DNA from: Cavia porcellus
Lineage: Eukaryota; Chordata; Mammalia; Rodentia; Caviidae
Assembly: GCF_034190915.1 (NCBI RefSeq)
Contig: NW_026947507.1
Span: 20,065,501-20,129,500 of the forward strand
Reading direction: 5' to 3'
DNA length: 64,000 nt
In this document: in pieces, positions 47,335-59,605 of the stretch
Position numbering within the stretch: position 1 is the first letter of the stretch
Layout: the number at the start of each line of letters is the position of its first letter
The notes under the pieces: generated by a model
The model's input: only the letters and a program-made list of their open reading frames with translations
Told to the model about the DNA's origin: nothing
Database searches by the model: none
Made by a program: the position numbers and the translations under genes

Positions 47335-47710
47335 ACTAGCTATCATATCTGGAAATGAAACCATTTGTTTTTGGAAACACTTTTCCAGGGGTTTGTGGGT
47401 AACTTTGCCTAGGGTATTATGTCATTGGAGGAAATCACTAAAGGCATTAACATTTTTTTAGATTTCTATGAAACAGCTGCAGAACAGGCCATGAGTAGAG
47501 TAATTATTATAAAGAAAAATCATTCCCAAAGATTGTTTCATAGTATACATTTTGAAGTTTTATGAAACTCAGTATAGAATAAAAGATTAAAACATTTTTT
47601 CCTTTTTCCAGTGAGAAGGATAATTTAAGATTTTGGTATACTATATCAGCAAAACAAAATGCTCATGGTTAATATCTTAAACTCCTAACAGCTATATTTT
47701 ATGATGTTTT
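47335..47710. other. unassigned DNA
   Basis: Nothing recognised. Confidence 0.4.
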
Positions 47711-47726
47711 GAAAATTGATCCACTA

Positions 47727-47818
47727 GGGGCTGGGGATTTAGCTCAGCGGCATAAGTACCTGCCTTGCAAGCAGGCAGTCATGAGTTCAATCCCTGGTAC
47801 CGATAAAAATGAAAAAAA
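47727..47818 (+). mobile_element. young ID SINE with perfect target-site duplication
   Basis: A near-consensus ID: GGGGCTGGGGATTTAGCTCA, GCCTTGCAAGCAGGCAGTCA, GAGTTCAATCCCTGGTACCG and an A-rich tail. It is flanked by identical 16-bp copies of GAAAATTGATCCACTA (47711-47726, 47819-47834). The intact Pol III A and B boxes suggest it was transcribed when inserted. Confidence 0.95.
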
Positions 47819-47834
47819 GAAAATTGATCCACTA

Positions 47835-48415
47835 ACATTTTGTTTAATTATTGTTAACCTTTATTGATTACTTGCCAATATTCCAAGGGTATAGGTATCA
47901 GTAAATCTCTCAGATTGGATTATCTGAAACATGTATTCATAGTACTGTTTGGCTTTTAAACTTTTCCACTTTTTAGTATAGCTGGTGGATTGAAAGGAGA
48001 TAAAATAAATATCTTAGAAAGGGAATAACTTACAGAATGAAAAGGAAATCAGGTAAGAAATAGAGCTAAAACAATTTGACCATTAATTAAAAAAAATCTA
48101 ATCTTTGCATGACTGTACGGCCTCACAAAATTATTTTCAAAGAAACTGAAGACTTATATGTGGGAAGCTAACTTTAAATGCTTTAAAATAAAATATAAGA
48201 AAATGGTATCATGCTTTCAGGAAAAGATTTATTAGGTAAGATGGAGCATTCTAAACAAAAAAACTAAAACTAAAACTAATAAATTTGATTTACCATATTT
48301 TTAAAAGTTGTCATATATATAGCTACCAAGAGTGTTGTAAACTAGGATTATGAAAATTTTAGAATTTAACTTAAAATTACAAATAAAAAGAAGAGAAAAA
48401 TGTCATTATATTATT
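47835..48415. other. unassigned AT-rich DNA
   Basis: Nothing recognised. Confidence 0.4.
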
Positions 48416-48419
48416 AAAC

Positions 48420-48420
<1 letters not shown>

Positions 48421-48490
<70 letters not shown>
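48421..48490. repeat. (CT)n(AT)n compound microsatellite
   Basis: CT units to about 48448, then AT units to 48490. The open frame across it is fortuitous. Confidence 0.95.
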
Positions 48491-48493
<3 letters not shown>

Positions 48494-48840
48494 TATGCAA
48501 TGTATCCTGCGTTAATAGGCAGGGCTTTTGAAAAGTGAAGGATTATGAGACCAGGACAGCTAACTTGCTGTTCAGAGGTGGGATCTGGTTGGAAGAGGTG
48601 AATCACTGAGGTATGACCCGTAAAGGTGTATTTGTTCCCCAGTTCCTCCCTTTATATTCTGATTTCTAGTTGCCAGGAAGTGAACAGTTTTTGCCCACAG
48701 CGACTTTCCCATACCTTTTTCTGGCTTGGGAGCCAACCACTAGTGAAACTTCTACAAATTGTGAGCCAAAATAAACCTTTCCTCCCTTAAGTTTCAGCTG
48801 CCATGAATCTGTGTCCCTGACAAGGAAAATGACTAAGACA
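48491..48840 (+). mobile_element. MaLR LTR (MST/ORR1-like)
   Basis: It follows the MaLR LTR layout: AGGTGGGATCTGGTTGGAAG, then CTACAAATTGTGAGCCAAAA, AATAAACCTTTCCTCCCTTA (polyadenylation signal at its start), and an end in GACTAAGACA. Internal sequence follows, so this is probably the 5' LTR of a partly preserved element. Confidence 0.7.
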
Positions 48841-49865
48841 AATTTTGCTACTGGAGAAGTGGGGTTGTTGCTATGATACTACCTAACCATATGGTTCTGA
48901 AGTCTTTGGCACTAGTTTGTGGGAGCAGTTTCAAAAAGTTTGGGAATCTCAGCTGGATAAAGAGTTCTACATGCTGTGAAATGAGCTTGAAGCAATATTC
49001 TTGTTACAGCTCAGAAAAGCAGAACACTGATAAAAGTGCACACCATAAAGACCCGCTTCAAAAAATTTCAGTTGGGAATAAGGAACCACTAGAAATTGGA
49101 CTCCAGACCATGTGTGTTACGGCCTGGTAGAAAATTTCTTCACATTTTGCTCAAGTACAGAGACTGAAATTAAAACTGTTTCACTAATTAATCTTATGGG
49201 GGAAATTCTAAGTCAGTCCAACATTCAGGCTCTGGTATGAATACTATTGGGGACTTTTAGCCAACTCAACATTGCAAATTAAGAGAAAATATACTAGGTT
49301 TTGAATTTCACCAGAAAGGAAGCTCCTGTAGTTAAGCCCTGTAAAGCTGAACTAGAGGAAAGTTATGTTGCTAAAAAGATCAGCATTAAGAAGAAGCCAA
49401 GTACCCTATAACAGGACAAATGTGAAAAGCTCTTAAAATCATCCCAAGAATAGCAAAACTATACTCATCTAAGGCTCAAGGTTCGAAAAATAAAAGATTT
49501 TGCTTTGAGAAGAGAGCTACAGAGAACCTTGCCAGAAAGAGGCTACCTAAGAAATTGGCTTCATGGATTCAGTTCACAGTGCTCAGGCATCAAGGCAGTG
49601 AAAAACCTCTGCATCTATAATACAAAAGGGACCAATGCTACTGGAGCCAATGGGAGAACTTGGCAACATCCACAAAGTGCTGGTGTCAGAGGAATGCAAA
49701 ATGCAGGAGTTGTGGGGTCAGGAAGGCTTCCATCTATATTTTGACAAAAGACCTGGAAAGCTGGGCAGTTTTGCCCCTGAAAGGACACTGTATGAAGCTG
49801 TAAGAGTCAGTGTGAAAGGTATTCATAGACAACTGAAGTGTGAATTGATAAAACTACTTTGAGAA
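48841..49865 (+). mobile_element. MaLR internal sequence remnant
   Basis: It begins with GCTACTGGAGAAGTGGGGTT right after the LTR, as MaLR internal regions do, and continues with low-level resemblance, including two overlapping frames of 79 and 75 codons (49505-49744, 49635-49862). MaLR internal regions have little coding capacity and none is convincing here. The right boundary is uncertain and no 3' LTR is seen. Confidence 0.45.
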
Positions 49866-49869
49866 GCCA

Positions 49870-50595
49870 CTTTTTAATATTCTTAACTGGGATTTTAAAA
49901 TTTATATATAATAAGGTTAAAGACATATAATCCATAGAAACTAGAAACTTATTTCCAACATATAGTTTGAAAAAATTTAGATATATGTGCCCAGAGAATC
50001 ATATATGATGATGTTCATTACAGCTTAACATGTGGAAAAATCTTATGGATAAATTAAGTGCTTATTAATAGAATAGGCACACATAATCAAACTTATACAG
50101 TGTTTCTATACATGTTGATTTTTACAGATCAACATGGCTAAATGTCTCTGGGATAAAACAGTAAAAAGTAACAAAATGCAAAAATTTAAAAAGATATTAT
50201 TTGTAATATATGCTATTTAAAATTTGTAATTCTACAAATAATTATAGATATCAGTTCTTAACAATGGTAAAATATGTGTGAATATTAACTTGAAAATAGT
50301 TATTTCTGGTGAGGAAGAGCTAGCTGAACCTGTAATCACAGCGGACTGCCAACAAGGTTTCATCTAATCATTGAAGTAGTGTATTTTTAAAAAGATAGAT
50401 TTAAAACAAGATATTAATAATTGTTCTAGATAGATGATGAATTGTGTACGTTTATTTTAGACTCTACATTTTTATTTTTAGATCCTTTCACTAAAAAGAG
50501 AAGATATATTCATAACAATTATATTGTGCTTTAAACTGAAAGGACAAAAGCAAGGTATTGAGTATACTGTGAGATCTCAACAACATGAAACAGCA
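49870..50595. other. unassigned AT-rich DNA
   Basis: Nothing recognised beyond a few bases near 50320-50350 resembling a B1 head. Confidence 0.35.
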
Positions 50596-50599
50596 ATAG

Positions 50600-50715
50600 T
50601 AAACTGGGTCTGTAATGCTCTGAGAGACTGAGGTAGGAGGAGAGCACTTTCTGGCTCAGCCTGGGCAATTCATCAAATTAGAAAGACCTTGCCTCATATA
50701 AAAAGGTAAAAAACC
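50600..50715 (+). mobile_element. degraded B1-like SINE
   Basis: GGTCTGTAATGCTCTGAGAG, ACTGAGGTAGGAGGAGAGCA, CTCAGCCTGGGCAATTCATC and AGACCTTGCCTCATATAAAA in the order of a B1/Alu monomer. Confidence 0.6.
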
Positions 50716-50864
50716 CTACATTTAATTGTCAGTGCTTAAAAGTACTGGGACAATGGTAAGCTGGAATCCCACGGCTGGATAAATCCTTTTAGTTGATTTC
50801 ACAGAAATTTGGCTCTCATTATTTTTTGGTAAGTATGTGCCATAATTCATAAATTAAGACAACC

Positions 50865-50898
50865 CCCCCACATACACACACACGTACACACACACAAA
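50865..50898. repeat. impure (CA)n microsatellite
   Basis: A C run followed by interrupted CA units. Confidence 0.85.
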
Positions 50899-50899
50899 C

Positions 50900-52915
50900 C
50901 CTCTGATAACTGGTTCTCTGGCAAAATCAGGCAAACTGGCAATGTGGAAGCCAGGCTCACAGAGCAGATCAGTGCAGCAGAGTGACTGCTAACTCTCAGT
51001 GGTGTCCAGAACCTGTCTGCAGCATTGTCCCTGTGTGCTGGGCATCATTTTCTCATCACTGCACTTGTTCTTTTCCCTTGTAACAGAGAAAAAACTACAC
51101 ATCTCACTTGGCTGACTGCCCGCCCCCCATGGGTGTCTATATTTGCAATCCACAATTTAAAAATCACAATCATTGAAAGCAAATAAAATATTTTTGCAAT
51201 TATGTCTGTTATTTGATGGTCAATTTTCAAAGGCTAATAAATATTATTTTAAGCTTTGAAAACAGCCAAATGCAAAAGATTCACCCATATTATTGCTTCA
51301 TATGATAGCTCAGCACTCAATTAGACTTTAGGGTTATTTTCTGCTCCAGACTGACCATTTTCAGTTTTTATCCCAAGAAAAATCAACACAGTTCCCAAGC
51401 ACATCAACCTTTTAAGATACAGAGGGTTTTTTCCCCAGGCCATTCCTTTTAAAAAAAATTAATTTTTTTGGAAAAATGTATTTTCTTTCATTTCTATACT
51501 TCAGACAACTAACTTCTCAGCATAGTCATAAAGTCAGAGCATAAGCACACTATGAGCTTGTCATGAATTTTTACTACAGATATTTTCTCGAGTCTCTCAC
51601 ACCCAGCCATTCTTTCTGTCTCTGGCAGCATTTACCACTACGCACACACATCATACCACCCATGTCACTGTGGAGTTAGGGGATGGACCCCACTTGGAAA
51701 GTAAGTATCTAAAAAAACAGTAGATACTTAAAATATTAGTGAAATACAACATACTGATCATCATTATAGGTAAATGATGTCATTATAGTCAAAAAAGTTT
51801 CATCTGTATTTTCTATGAGACACCATAAAAGTTACTTTTTTGAGCTGGAATTTTATCTTCCCCATAGAATTCAGCCAATATAAAAATATGACAATAAAAT
51901 AATCATGGACACATTCCTATTTTATATTTTAAAGAGAATTTTGTTGTAAAATTTTAAAATAAATTTTAAGTAAATTTTAAAATTTAAAATAAATTTTAAA
52001 ATAAAATTTAAGATTCTATTTTATTACACGACATTCTGATCTTGTAAAAAATATTCATTCTGATTTCTCCAAATTCTCATTAAGGGCTCCTAAACTTATG
52101 CAGGTAATTTAGACATGTTATTGAGTGAGATTTAGGTCACTTCTAACTCATCATATTCAATATGTTTTAAGAAAACTCCCTAAGTGAAACATATAGTAGT
52201 AGTCCAACATCTATAGTGTTTACTAATTCATTGTGGAACAACTTACAAGATTGATTTCTGTCCGTATTCCTGCTATGAGGCCGTTTCTTCTGACTGCCAT
52301 TCAGGAAAATTAAAAGCTGCTATTTTATTCACTCCCTGCAGTCAAATAAAAAGTCATGAGTTATCTCTCTGCCCAATATGAGACATCTCTACCGACTTCT
52401 CTTTAATTGCTGAGTTGTTTGAGTTTTCTCAAGGCACACTTTGCTGAGAATTTATCTCTTTAGCAAGGTAAACAATAACAGGTTGAAAAATGGAAAAGAG
52501 CCAATAAGAACTACAAGTTTATATTTGAACCTACCGGAATTAAGACATTTTCCATTCTGATCCGTATCATTAGAAACATGATAGGCACATATTCTACCTT
52601 TAAACGTAATTATTTAAAATATTTAGAATGTAAAGCCGAGCAACCTTCTTACTCTTGTTCTTAAATTCGAGAGTCTCACCAGATCACAAAAGATGCTTTG
52701 TGAATGAACAGTCTTTCTTGAAAGCAGATTCCCAAACGTTATAAATGTAGCAGACAAGAAGAATGCCATAAATGATCTCAAAAGTCAAGGATTATCACTA
52801 TGTGAGCCACATACGGATCATCTATGTTCCATTAATTAAAGCATATTTTCTGGCAACCATTCCAGGATAAAATTCTATACCATGACCAGCATCAAAACAC
52901 AAAGTAACTCAAAGT
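50900..52915. other. unassigned DNA with an AT-rich repeat
   Basis: No gene or repeat family recognised. 51940-52015 is built from TAAATTTTAAAAT-like units. The rest looks single copy. Confidence 0.4.
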
Positions 52916-52971
52916 CTAAAATATTTCTTATTGCTAAATTACCAAATGTGAAAACAGCATTCGAAAAAAGA
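52916..52971 (+). repeat. 56-bp direct repeat, copy 1
   Basis: Identical over all 56 bases to 53363-53418. It begins CTAAAATATTTCTTATTGCT and ends CATTCGAAAAAAGA. Confidence 0.95.
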
Positions 52972-53129
52972 TTTGTATGCATACATCTTACCATGCATCA
53001 TATCATTCACTGTGCGAGAAAGAGAATAGCTGTCAGGGATGACCTTGCAAGTTACTGACTTTTAAGAAGGCTGTCTGGCAGATGGACTATGCTATTTCAG
53101 GATTTTAATTTCATTTTGTATTTCCTCCC

Positions 53130-53360
53130 TTCCACCTTCCTTGAAATACAATTGATACATACAAGTAGCATGCACATAATGAATGTTAGGTGTAAATGTG
53201 AGGATCTGACATAGGAATGCATTTTGTAGTGATTTCCATGATCGAGTCCATTAATATATCACTATCCCCAGTTACTGTATATGTACACTTAAAATCTGCT
53301 CACATCAAATTTTAAATAGACAATATCAACTCTACTGACTGTGTTGTTTAGTACTCCCTG
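53130..53360 (-). mobile_element. old L1M 3' UTR, antisense
   Basis: TGAAATACAATTGATACATA, GTTAGGTGTAAATGTGAGGA and TAGTGATTTCCATGATCGAG are the complement of the L1M 3' UTR also seen at 45640. It lies between the two 56-bp repeats. Confidence 0.6.
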
Positions 53361-53362
53361 AA

Positions 53363-53418
53363 CTAAAATATTTCTTATTGCTAAATTACCAAATGTGAAA
53401 ACAGCATTCGAAAAAAGA
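53363..53418 (+). repeat. 56-bp direct repeat, copy 2
   Basis: The exact second copy of 52916-52971, 447 bp downstream. Confidence 0.95.
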
Positions 53419-53484
53419 ATGCAGACAGATTACTCTTCAGAATAATAGAAATAAAACTACTTTAAAAATATAGCTTAAAATATC

Positions 53485-54540
53485 CCACCCACAGAGTGGG
53501 AAAAATTATAGCCAGTTGTCCCTCAGACAAAAAATTTATATTTAGAATATACAAAGAATTGAAAAAAAAATAGTCCCCAAAATTCAAAGATCCTATCCAA
53601 AAAGGGGCATCTGTGATGAATACACACTTCTCAGATGAAGAAATGCAAACAGTACATAAATACATGAAAAAATGTTCAACATCATTAATCATTCAAGTGG
53701 TGTAAATTTAAACACTGAGATTCCATCTCAATCCAGACAAAATAGTACCTCCAAGAAATCAAACAATAACAAATGTTGGTGGGACTATGTGGAAAAAGAA
53801 ACCCTTCTCCACTATCAGTAGGAGATGCAACAACTGTGGAAACCAGTGTGGAGATTCCTTAAAAACTAAGAGATCTCATTCAACAGAGTTATTTTCCTTT
53901 AGGATATCTTCCCGCCCAAAATTAAAAACATCATACCACAGCAATACATGTGCATCCATGCTTATAGCAACACAATTGTAATAGCTAAATCTTGGAAATA
54001 ACCCGAATGCCCATCAGCTGAGGATTGGATAAAAAACTTGTGGACTTTTATATAATGGAGTACAATTCAGTCATAAAGACAGATAAACTTAAGACTCTTA
54101 GAGGTAAAAGGATGCAACTTGAGACCATGCTTGTTAAGTGAAGTAAATCAGACCCACACGTGGAAATACCATATTGTCTGACTAGTGTGACAAAGTGAAT
54201 GAGTAAATGAGATCTAAAATGTGTAATAGACAGGGTGAATTGGAAAGAAATTGTTCAAAAGAAAAGAGAAACTAGGGTGGGGGGAAGGGGAAAGGAAGGA
54301 AGGGAAAAGGAAAAATACACATATACACACAAGATAGTTATGCGCCTACTTTCTCTGAGTTCACTGAAAAGAAATATTTTAGCTAATATTGTGCAAACAA
54401 TATTTCATGTCTATGTTCTGTACTCTGAACAACTACTTTGATGATAATAATATGCAAAGCATTAGTTATTGTTATTCTAATAGCCTGTTTTGAAATTGCT
54501 TTATTTTTAAATTTTTTCTCTTTAAAATAAAAATTAAGAA
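53485..54540 (+). mobile_element. 5'-truncated L1, ORF2 C-terminus and 3' UTR
   Basis: It starts in ORF2 at the region corresponding to about 25930 of the intact L1 (GAGTGGGAAAAATTATAGCC). It passes the Cys-motif region (AACAAATGTTGGTGGGACTA, near 53770) and the ORF2 end near 54165, then a 3' UTR with a purine tract (54250-54310) and an A-rich end. It has small deletions and stops. Confidence 0.85.
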
Positions 54541-54817
54541 AATGTTACTCTAGAAATGGTATGTTGTTAATGAATGACCTTTACTGATTATCTAAACTTA
54601 AAAGTTATATAAAATATCATTTATCTGGCACATTTTCATTTTGACAAATTTATCCTGCTTGCCATTTAAAATCCTTAGGAAGGATCACCTACCTAATAAA
54701 CATACTCACAAGCAACGTAAACCACAGTGTTTATTTGAAAACAAAGAAGATACTATTTCTACAGCATTCAGGAACATTCCACAGAATGCAGAACCTTCAG
54801 GAGTGTTAGTCATGATT

Positions 54818-54970
54818 AACTGCAGTATTCTAGAACCAGATCCTCTAGGTTCAATTTCTGGCTCTGATGGCTTCCAGCCGTACTACCATCCATTCTTTAG
54901 CTTCATCATCTGAAAAATAGTCCTATACACATAAGAATATTGAGGAAAACTGTTGTGACATCAAAATCTA
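54818..54970 (+). mobile_element. MIR SINE
   Basis: CAGTATTCTAGAACCAGATC, GGTTCAATTTCTGGCTCTGA, TTTAGCTTCATCATCTGAAA follow the MIR core order (B box, CORE region, TCATCTGTAAAA-type block). The frame at 54641-54913 is fortuitous. Confidence 0.5.
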
Positions 54971-54974
54971 TAAA

Positions 54975-55355
54975 GTTTAATCAAATTCTTATAAAATAAT
55001 ATACTAAAATCATTTACTTTTAAATATAAAATTCTTAAACATGTAATTCCAATAAAAAACACTGTTTGAGACACAGATTAAGCTTTTTTGTAATAAATCT
55101 CACATTGTAATTTTATAGTAAATTAGCATATATTTTCTCAAAAATCTTAGCTAGTCATACTCAAAATTTTATCAAAACAAGTAAAAATACAAATAACAAT
55201 AAAACAGTGCTGTCCTTTACCAGACAAGGAGAAGACGGGCTGTATAAAAGAGTTGCTTGAGATGAGTCTCAAGTATAGTAAAATACTATATCTGACATTT
55301 GTAAAGTACTAAAGTAACTATAATATGGGGCATAAAAGAATAGTGATCTAGGGCC
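54975..55355. other. unassigned AT-rich DNA
   Basis: Nothing recognised. Confidence 0.4.
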
Positions 55356-55359
55356 CAGG

Positions 55360-55660
55360 AGAGGAAACTGAGCTAGACTTGGAGGTCAATAGCGTGTGGA
55401 TGACATGTGAAACGATAAATAAGTAAGAACACCTAAGGAGAGACGAGAAGGAGAGGATCCATAGATTAGACCGAGTAATTAAGCTTAAATATGTGGCAGA
55501 GGAGGAAATGCTGGGAAAACAGGCCCAGCACCATCTACTGCACTACAGCGATTCTTCAAAAGAAACTAGGAAAACCATTACTGTTGGTAAAGGTGATAAA
55601 ATTAAAAATCAGAGAAATTGAGTTCAGATTTGACAAGAATATTACTTTTTCCCTTTAACA
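55360..55660 (-). mobile_element. probable ancient L2, antisense
   Basis: GTGGATGACATGTGAAACGA, ACACCTAAGGAGAGACGAGA and GGCAGAGGAGGAAATGCTGG resemble the complement of the L2 internal region seen at 9775-10330. Weak. Confidence 0.35.
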
Positions 55661-55664
55661 GTAG

Positions 55665-56265
55665 CAATTTTCACTAACTGATGTGGTAACAAGAAAGACT
55701 GTGAGACTTGGAGAATATGCAATATCTGTAGCCAACTCTTAGAAGTATGAACATAAAAGGAACAAACAAATGAAGTTCAAAGGTAAGTTTTGCCTTCCTA
55801 TATCCCCTCAATTTAATAAAGGGTTTTTTTTTTCCACTTGGTCACAGCCTAAAGACCTTCATGAAACAAGTTCTTACTTTAATGCATTGTTACAGCTCTG
55901 CAGTCAAATAGCCTCCTCTTGGCTGCAACCAACAGGAATCCAGAAGTAACCTACTAAAGCTTTCAGAATTAGGTAAATGCTCAATTAATGAAATATTATT
56001 TGAATAAGTAATAATAATATTATGCAGTGATATTTTTGAACAGTAAACAACAACCTACAAAACTCCCAAGTCTAATTTTCACGAACCCTCTATAAAATAT
56101 TTATTAAAGACTCCAAAAAGAAACAACTGCATAGAGAGAAACATGCTTCCACTGAATTTTAATTAGCTAAGTTCACACCTCATTCAGTCTTCCATAGTTT
56201 TTACCTAATATACATTTTCTCTCAAATGATTTCATTCAAAATGCTATAGAACACTTGCTTATTAT
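55665..56265. other. unassigned AT-rich DNA
   Basis: Nothing recognised. Confidence 0.4.
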
Positions 56266-56269
56266 GTCT

Positions 56270-56828
56270 TAGGTCCGTCTAGGTTGTGACAGTTTCTCAG
56301 CCTTCCTTTCTTTTACGTGACCTTCCTTTCTTTTTTTTGTAAACTGTGAGACATAATGATATTTTGTAGATAACCCCTGAGCTGAGATTTGCTTGATGTT
56401 TTTCTCCCGAGTAGGCCAGAGGTGTTGGTTTGGGTGAATCCATTAGAAGCAAGGTTCCATTTTTCTCATCACTTCATATCAAAGGTGCATGGCTTATTAC
56501 TTTTAAAGTTGGTAGGCTCTCCTGGCTGAGATGTGTTTCTTGTGTTTCTCTTCTATAGCTACTTTTTTTTTCACTTTCACACTGCAATATTTGAATGGAA
56601 TTTTTAAGACTCCATGTAAAGAGTCAGGAGTGATACTCCATTTTCTTTAAGATGAAATATTTACAAGAGCTACTGTATTATCATTTATTTAAAACTTTGT
56701 GGATTCATGGATATTTATGTTGGTTTACAATCCAATACTAAATTATTTATTTTTGCTATTCGAATCATTCCAAATTTGTAATTAAGAGATCTTACATTTG
56801 GTTCCTTTGCATACCTACACTATTACAG

Positions 56829-56873
<45 letters not shown>

Positions 56874-57075
56874 TCCTTACCTTCTGATACTACTACCTGT
56901 TGTTTTAGGCTCATTTATTTCCTGCTCCAGTTCTAGAATCAACCATTTTCTAAGAAGCTCTGGCTGCTTCTACTTTACAAAGGTAATAGAAACCAAGGTC
57001 CAGGCAGTAGATACGCTACTAGAGTTGTTGTTTCTAGGCCCTATCAATTCAAAGATCAAAGAAATATAGGTGAGA
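56270..57075 (-). mobile_element. old L1ME-type 3' region, antisense
   Basis: The complement of an L1ME-type 3' UTR from memory: GAGATTTGCTTGATGTTTTT, TTCTCATCACTTCATATCAA, CTCCTGGCTGAGATGTGTTT, GGATTCATGGATATTTATGT, TTTACAATCCAATACTAAAT, GAAACCAAGGTCCAGGCAGT. A (GT)n run lies inside. Confidence 0.7.
56830..56871. repeat. (TG)n microsatellite
   Basis: About 21 uninterrupted TG units inside the antisense L1. The Cys/Val-repeat frame starting here is an artefact of the repeat. Confidence 0.95.
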
Positions 57076-57079
57076 TATG

Positions 57080-57595
57080 TGAGTATGCTAACTCATGATA
57101 AATAGTATTTCCAAGAGTAAGTTTCTATATGTATATTAACCTAAAAATTAATTCATGCTAGTTTCTGCCACACATGAATCATTCTAGCTTCCCCTTGATT
57201 ATCTGTAATTTTATATGCCAAAGCGGGAAGTGTGTCTTTCAGCATTCTTTATTATTTAACACATTGTTCACTTTCTGTGTAGTAGTATTAGCACTGCTAT
57301 CGCTACTTCATTGGAAACAACTTTATCAACTGCTGTGCTCATGTGAAATTGATTATGCCTTTAATTTTCTGCACTGTATTTATATCCAGAGTAAGTTACT
57401 ACTCTTTATTCACCATTTCAGTAAGATTCTTACACATATTTGTAATGTAATTATATTATTTCATCTTTGTGTGTATTTTATTCTGAAATTCTCCTAACTT
57501 CCAGAATAATTCTTAAAAATGTATATTCATTAATTTTTACTCAATGTGCTTTAAAGTTCTATGAATCCTGACTAATACATAGTTTTACACATCCA
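57080..57595. other. unassigned AT-rich DNA
   Basis: A 107-codon open frame (57174-57497) is the longest here outside L1s. It is Phe/Leu/Ile-rich from T-rich DNA, and I recognise no domain, start context or splice evidence; I do not call it a gene. Confidence 0.4.
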
Positions 57596-57599
57596 CCAT

Positions 57600-59130
57600 T
57601 AAAGTATAATATAAAATTGTTTACCAACTTAAACTAAGGCTGTGCTTCATCTATTGAATCTTTATTCTCTCCCCATGAACCACCAGCACCCGCTGATCTT
57701 CTTATGATCTCTCTAATTTTATCTTTTGTAGAATGCCATATAATTAGAGTCACGTAGTTTGCAGCATTTTGATTGCCTTCTTTTAATTCACAGTATGCAT
57801 TTTAGACCTAACCATGTTTTTGCATGGCTTGTTAGCTCACTTATTTTTATTTCTGAATAATATTCCATTGCATCAACATGCCAAAATTTGTGGCTTTCTT
57901 CACCTTTTTTAAGGGATATTGTAACTCTGTGTTTTGGGACAAATATTAATCAAGCTATAATAAACATCTGCATGCATACTTTTGAAAGAGCATATATTTT
58001 TGTATTAGTTAGATAAATATGTAGGAACCTGATTTTTGAGTAGACTGAAAATTATCCAGCACTTGTCAGACTATTTTCAGTGGGCCTATACCACTTTACA
58101 TTTCTTCCAGAAATGAATAATAAGTATTTCTTCTCTACATTCTCACCAGAAATGGTGGTCAGTTTTCTGGATTGTAGTCCTACTAAGAGGAATGTAGTAG
58201 GATCTCCTTGTTTATTTTCATTTGCTCCTCTCTAATGAGAAATGCTAGCTAGAGTTTTTGCATATGCTTATTTTCCATCTGTATTTTTTGATGAGGTATT
58301 TTCAGATGGTTTGCCCATTTCTTAATTGAATTGTTTGTTTTCTTTTTGTTCAGTTTTGAGTTCTTTGTATATTTTGGATGTAAGTCTTTTATCAGATATG
58401 TGTTTCACAAATATTTTCTCCCAACCTCTGGCTTGTCTTTTCATTCTCTTAACAGTTTATTTCAAAGAAAAATAAATTTTGTTTTAATAAAATTCCAAAC
58501 AACAATTTTTTTCTTTTATGGATCATACTTTGGTATCATATTAAAAACTCAACACCAGATTCAAGTTCATGTAGAATTTCTCCTATATTTTATTGTAAAA
58601 GTTTTATAGTCTAGCACTTTAAATTTAGTTCTATAATAACTTTTCGGTTAACTTTGGTGAAACGTGTAAGGTTTGTGCACGTGCTCAGTTTTTTGACTGA
58701 ATATCCAGTTTTTTCATTTGTTAAAAAATCTACCCTATGTAAAATTTTCTTTGTCCATTTGTAAAGGTTACTTGATCCTGCTCCAGTGGCAAAATGTCTG
58801 TTCTTGCAGTAATATTACACTATCTCGATTATTCTTAAGTATTATAGTTTTCCAATTTTGTCCTTTCCCTTTAGAATAACTTTGGGTATTCTATGTCTTT
58901 TAGTTTGCAATATAAATCAGTTAGTCAATATCTTAATATTACTTGCTGTGATTGTGCTTGACATTGTATTTAATCACTAATTTCAGAAGAATTAACCCTT
59001 TTAACAAATTGACTTTCTTAATCTAAATATGGAGTATCTTTCCATTTATTTAGAGCTTCTTTGATTTCCTTCATCAGAATTTTATCATTTTCTACATGTA
59101 GATTTGATATCTATTTCCATCTGTATCTAT
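57600..59130 (-). mobile_element. old L1M ORF2 C-terminal half, antisense
   Basis: The complement of an old L1: TAATATTCCATTGCATCAAC, TTGCCCATTTCTTAATTGAA, GAGTTCTTTGTATATTTTGG, TCTTTTATCAGATATGTGTT, TTTAGAGCTTCTTTGATTTC. It continues beyond an inserted MaLR LTR. Confidence 0.75.
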
Positions 59131-59134
59131 CTTT

Positions 59135-59605
59135 ATCATCTTAGTTACTTTTTCCCATTGCTGACTCAAAATGCATTACACTCAAAGTTATAGCAGGAAA
59201 AGTTTATTTAGCTTACAGTTCATAGAGGTTTCAGCTCATAGTTGTCTGGCTTCGCATAGTAGGCTGGTTCCGAGGAGGCAATGTGACAGAGAGGTGTCAG
59301 AGAAAAGAACGTGGTTATGGTTGGCAGAATGCAGGAACAAAGTAGCCCAAAATCAGAAAGCACTAGGTGATCCAGCAGCCCTCTTTCTGTCCATTATACT
59401 CTATCCTTGTTACATGCCCTTAGCGCAGGTAGTACTCACATCCAGGGCTGGCTTTCCCATCCTCTACTCCCAGAGCTATGCAAAACCAATCAGTAGCTTA
59501 ATTTAGTAATTGTACACCCTTGATCCCAGCATCATGCACTCAAACCATTTCTGAAAAGCCCCACGTATGACCATATGAAGCTTAGGGAGTGTCTAGGCAC
59601 AAATA
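59135..59605 (-). mobile_element. MaLR LTR (MST/ORR1-like), antisense
   Basis: TCTTAGTTACTTTTTCCCAT, AAAAGTTTATTTAGCTTACA, GTTCATAGAGGTTTCAGCTC and a decayed 3' part follow the complement of a MaLR LTR. It splits the antisense L1. The 111-codon frame across it (59171-59506) is fortuitous. Confidence 0.6.

Noticed and set aside
48873..49862. frames in 48873-49862 considered as exons
   Set aside because: They follow a MaLR LTR and look like MaLR internal sequence.
57174..57497. 107-codon open frame as a possible gene
   Set aside because: It lies in T-rich DNA, giving a Phe/Leu/Ile/Cys-rich product, with no recognisable domain or splice context.
59171..59506. 111-codon open frame
   Set aside because: It runs across an antisense MaLR LTR and is explained by that element.
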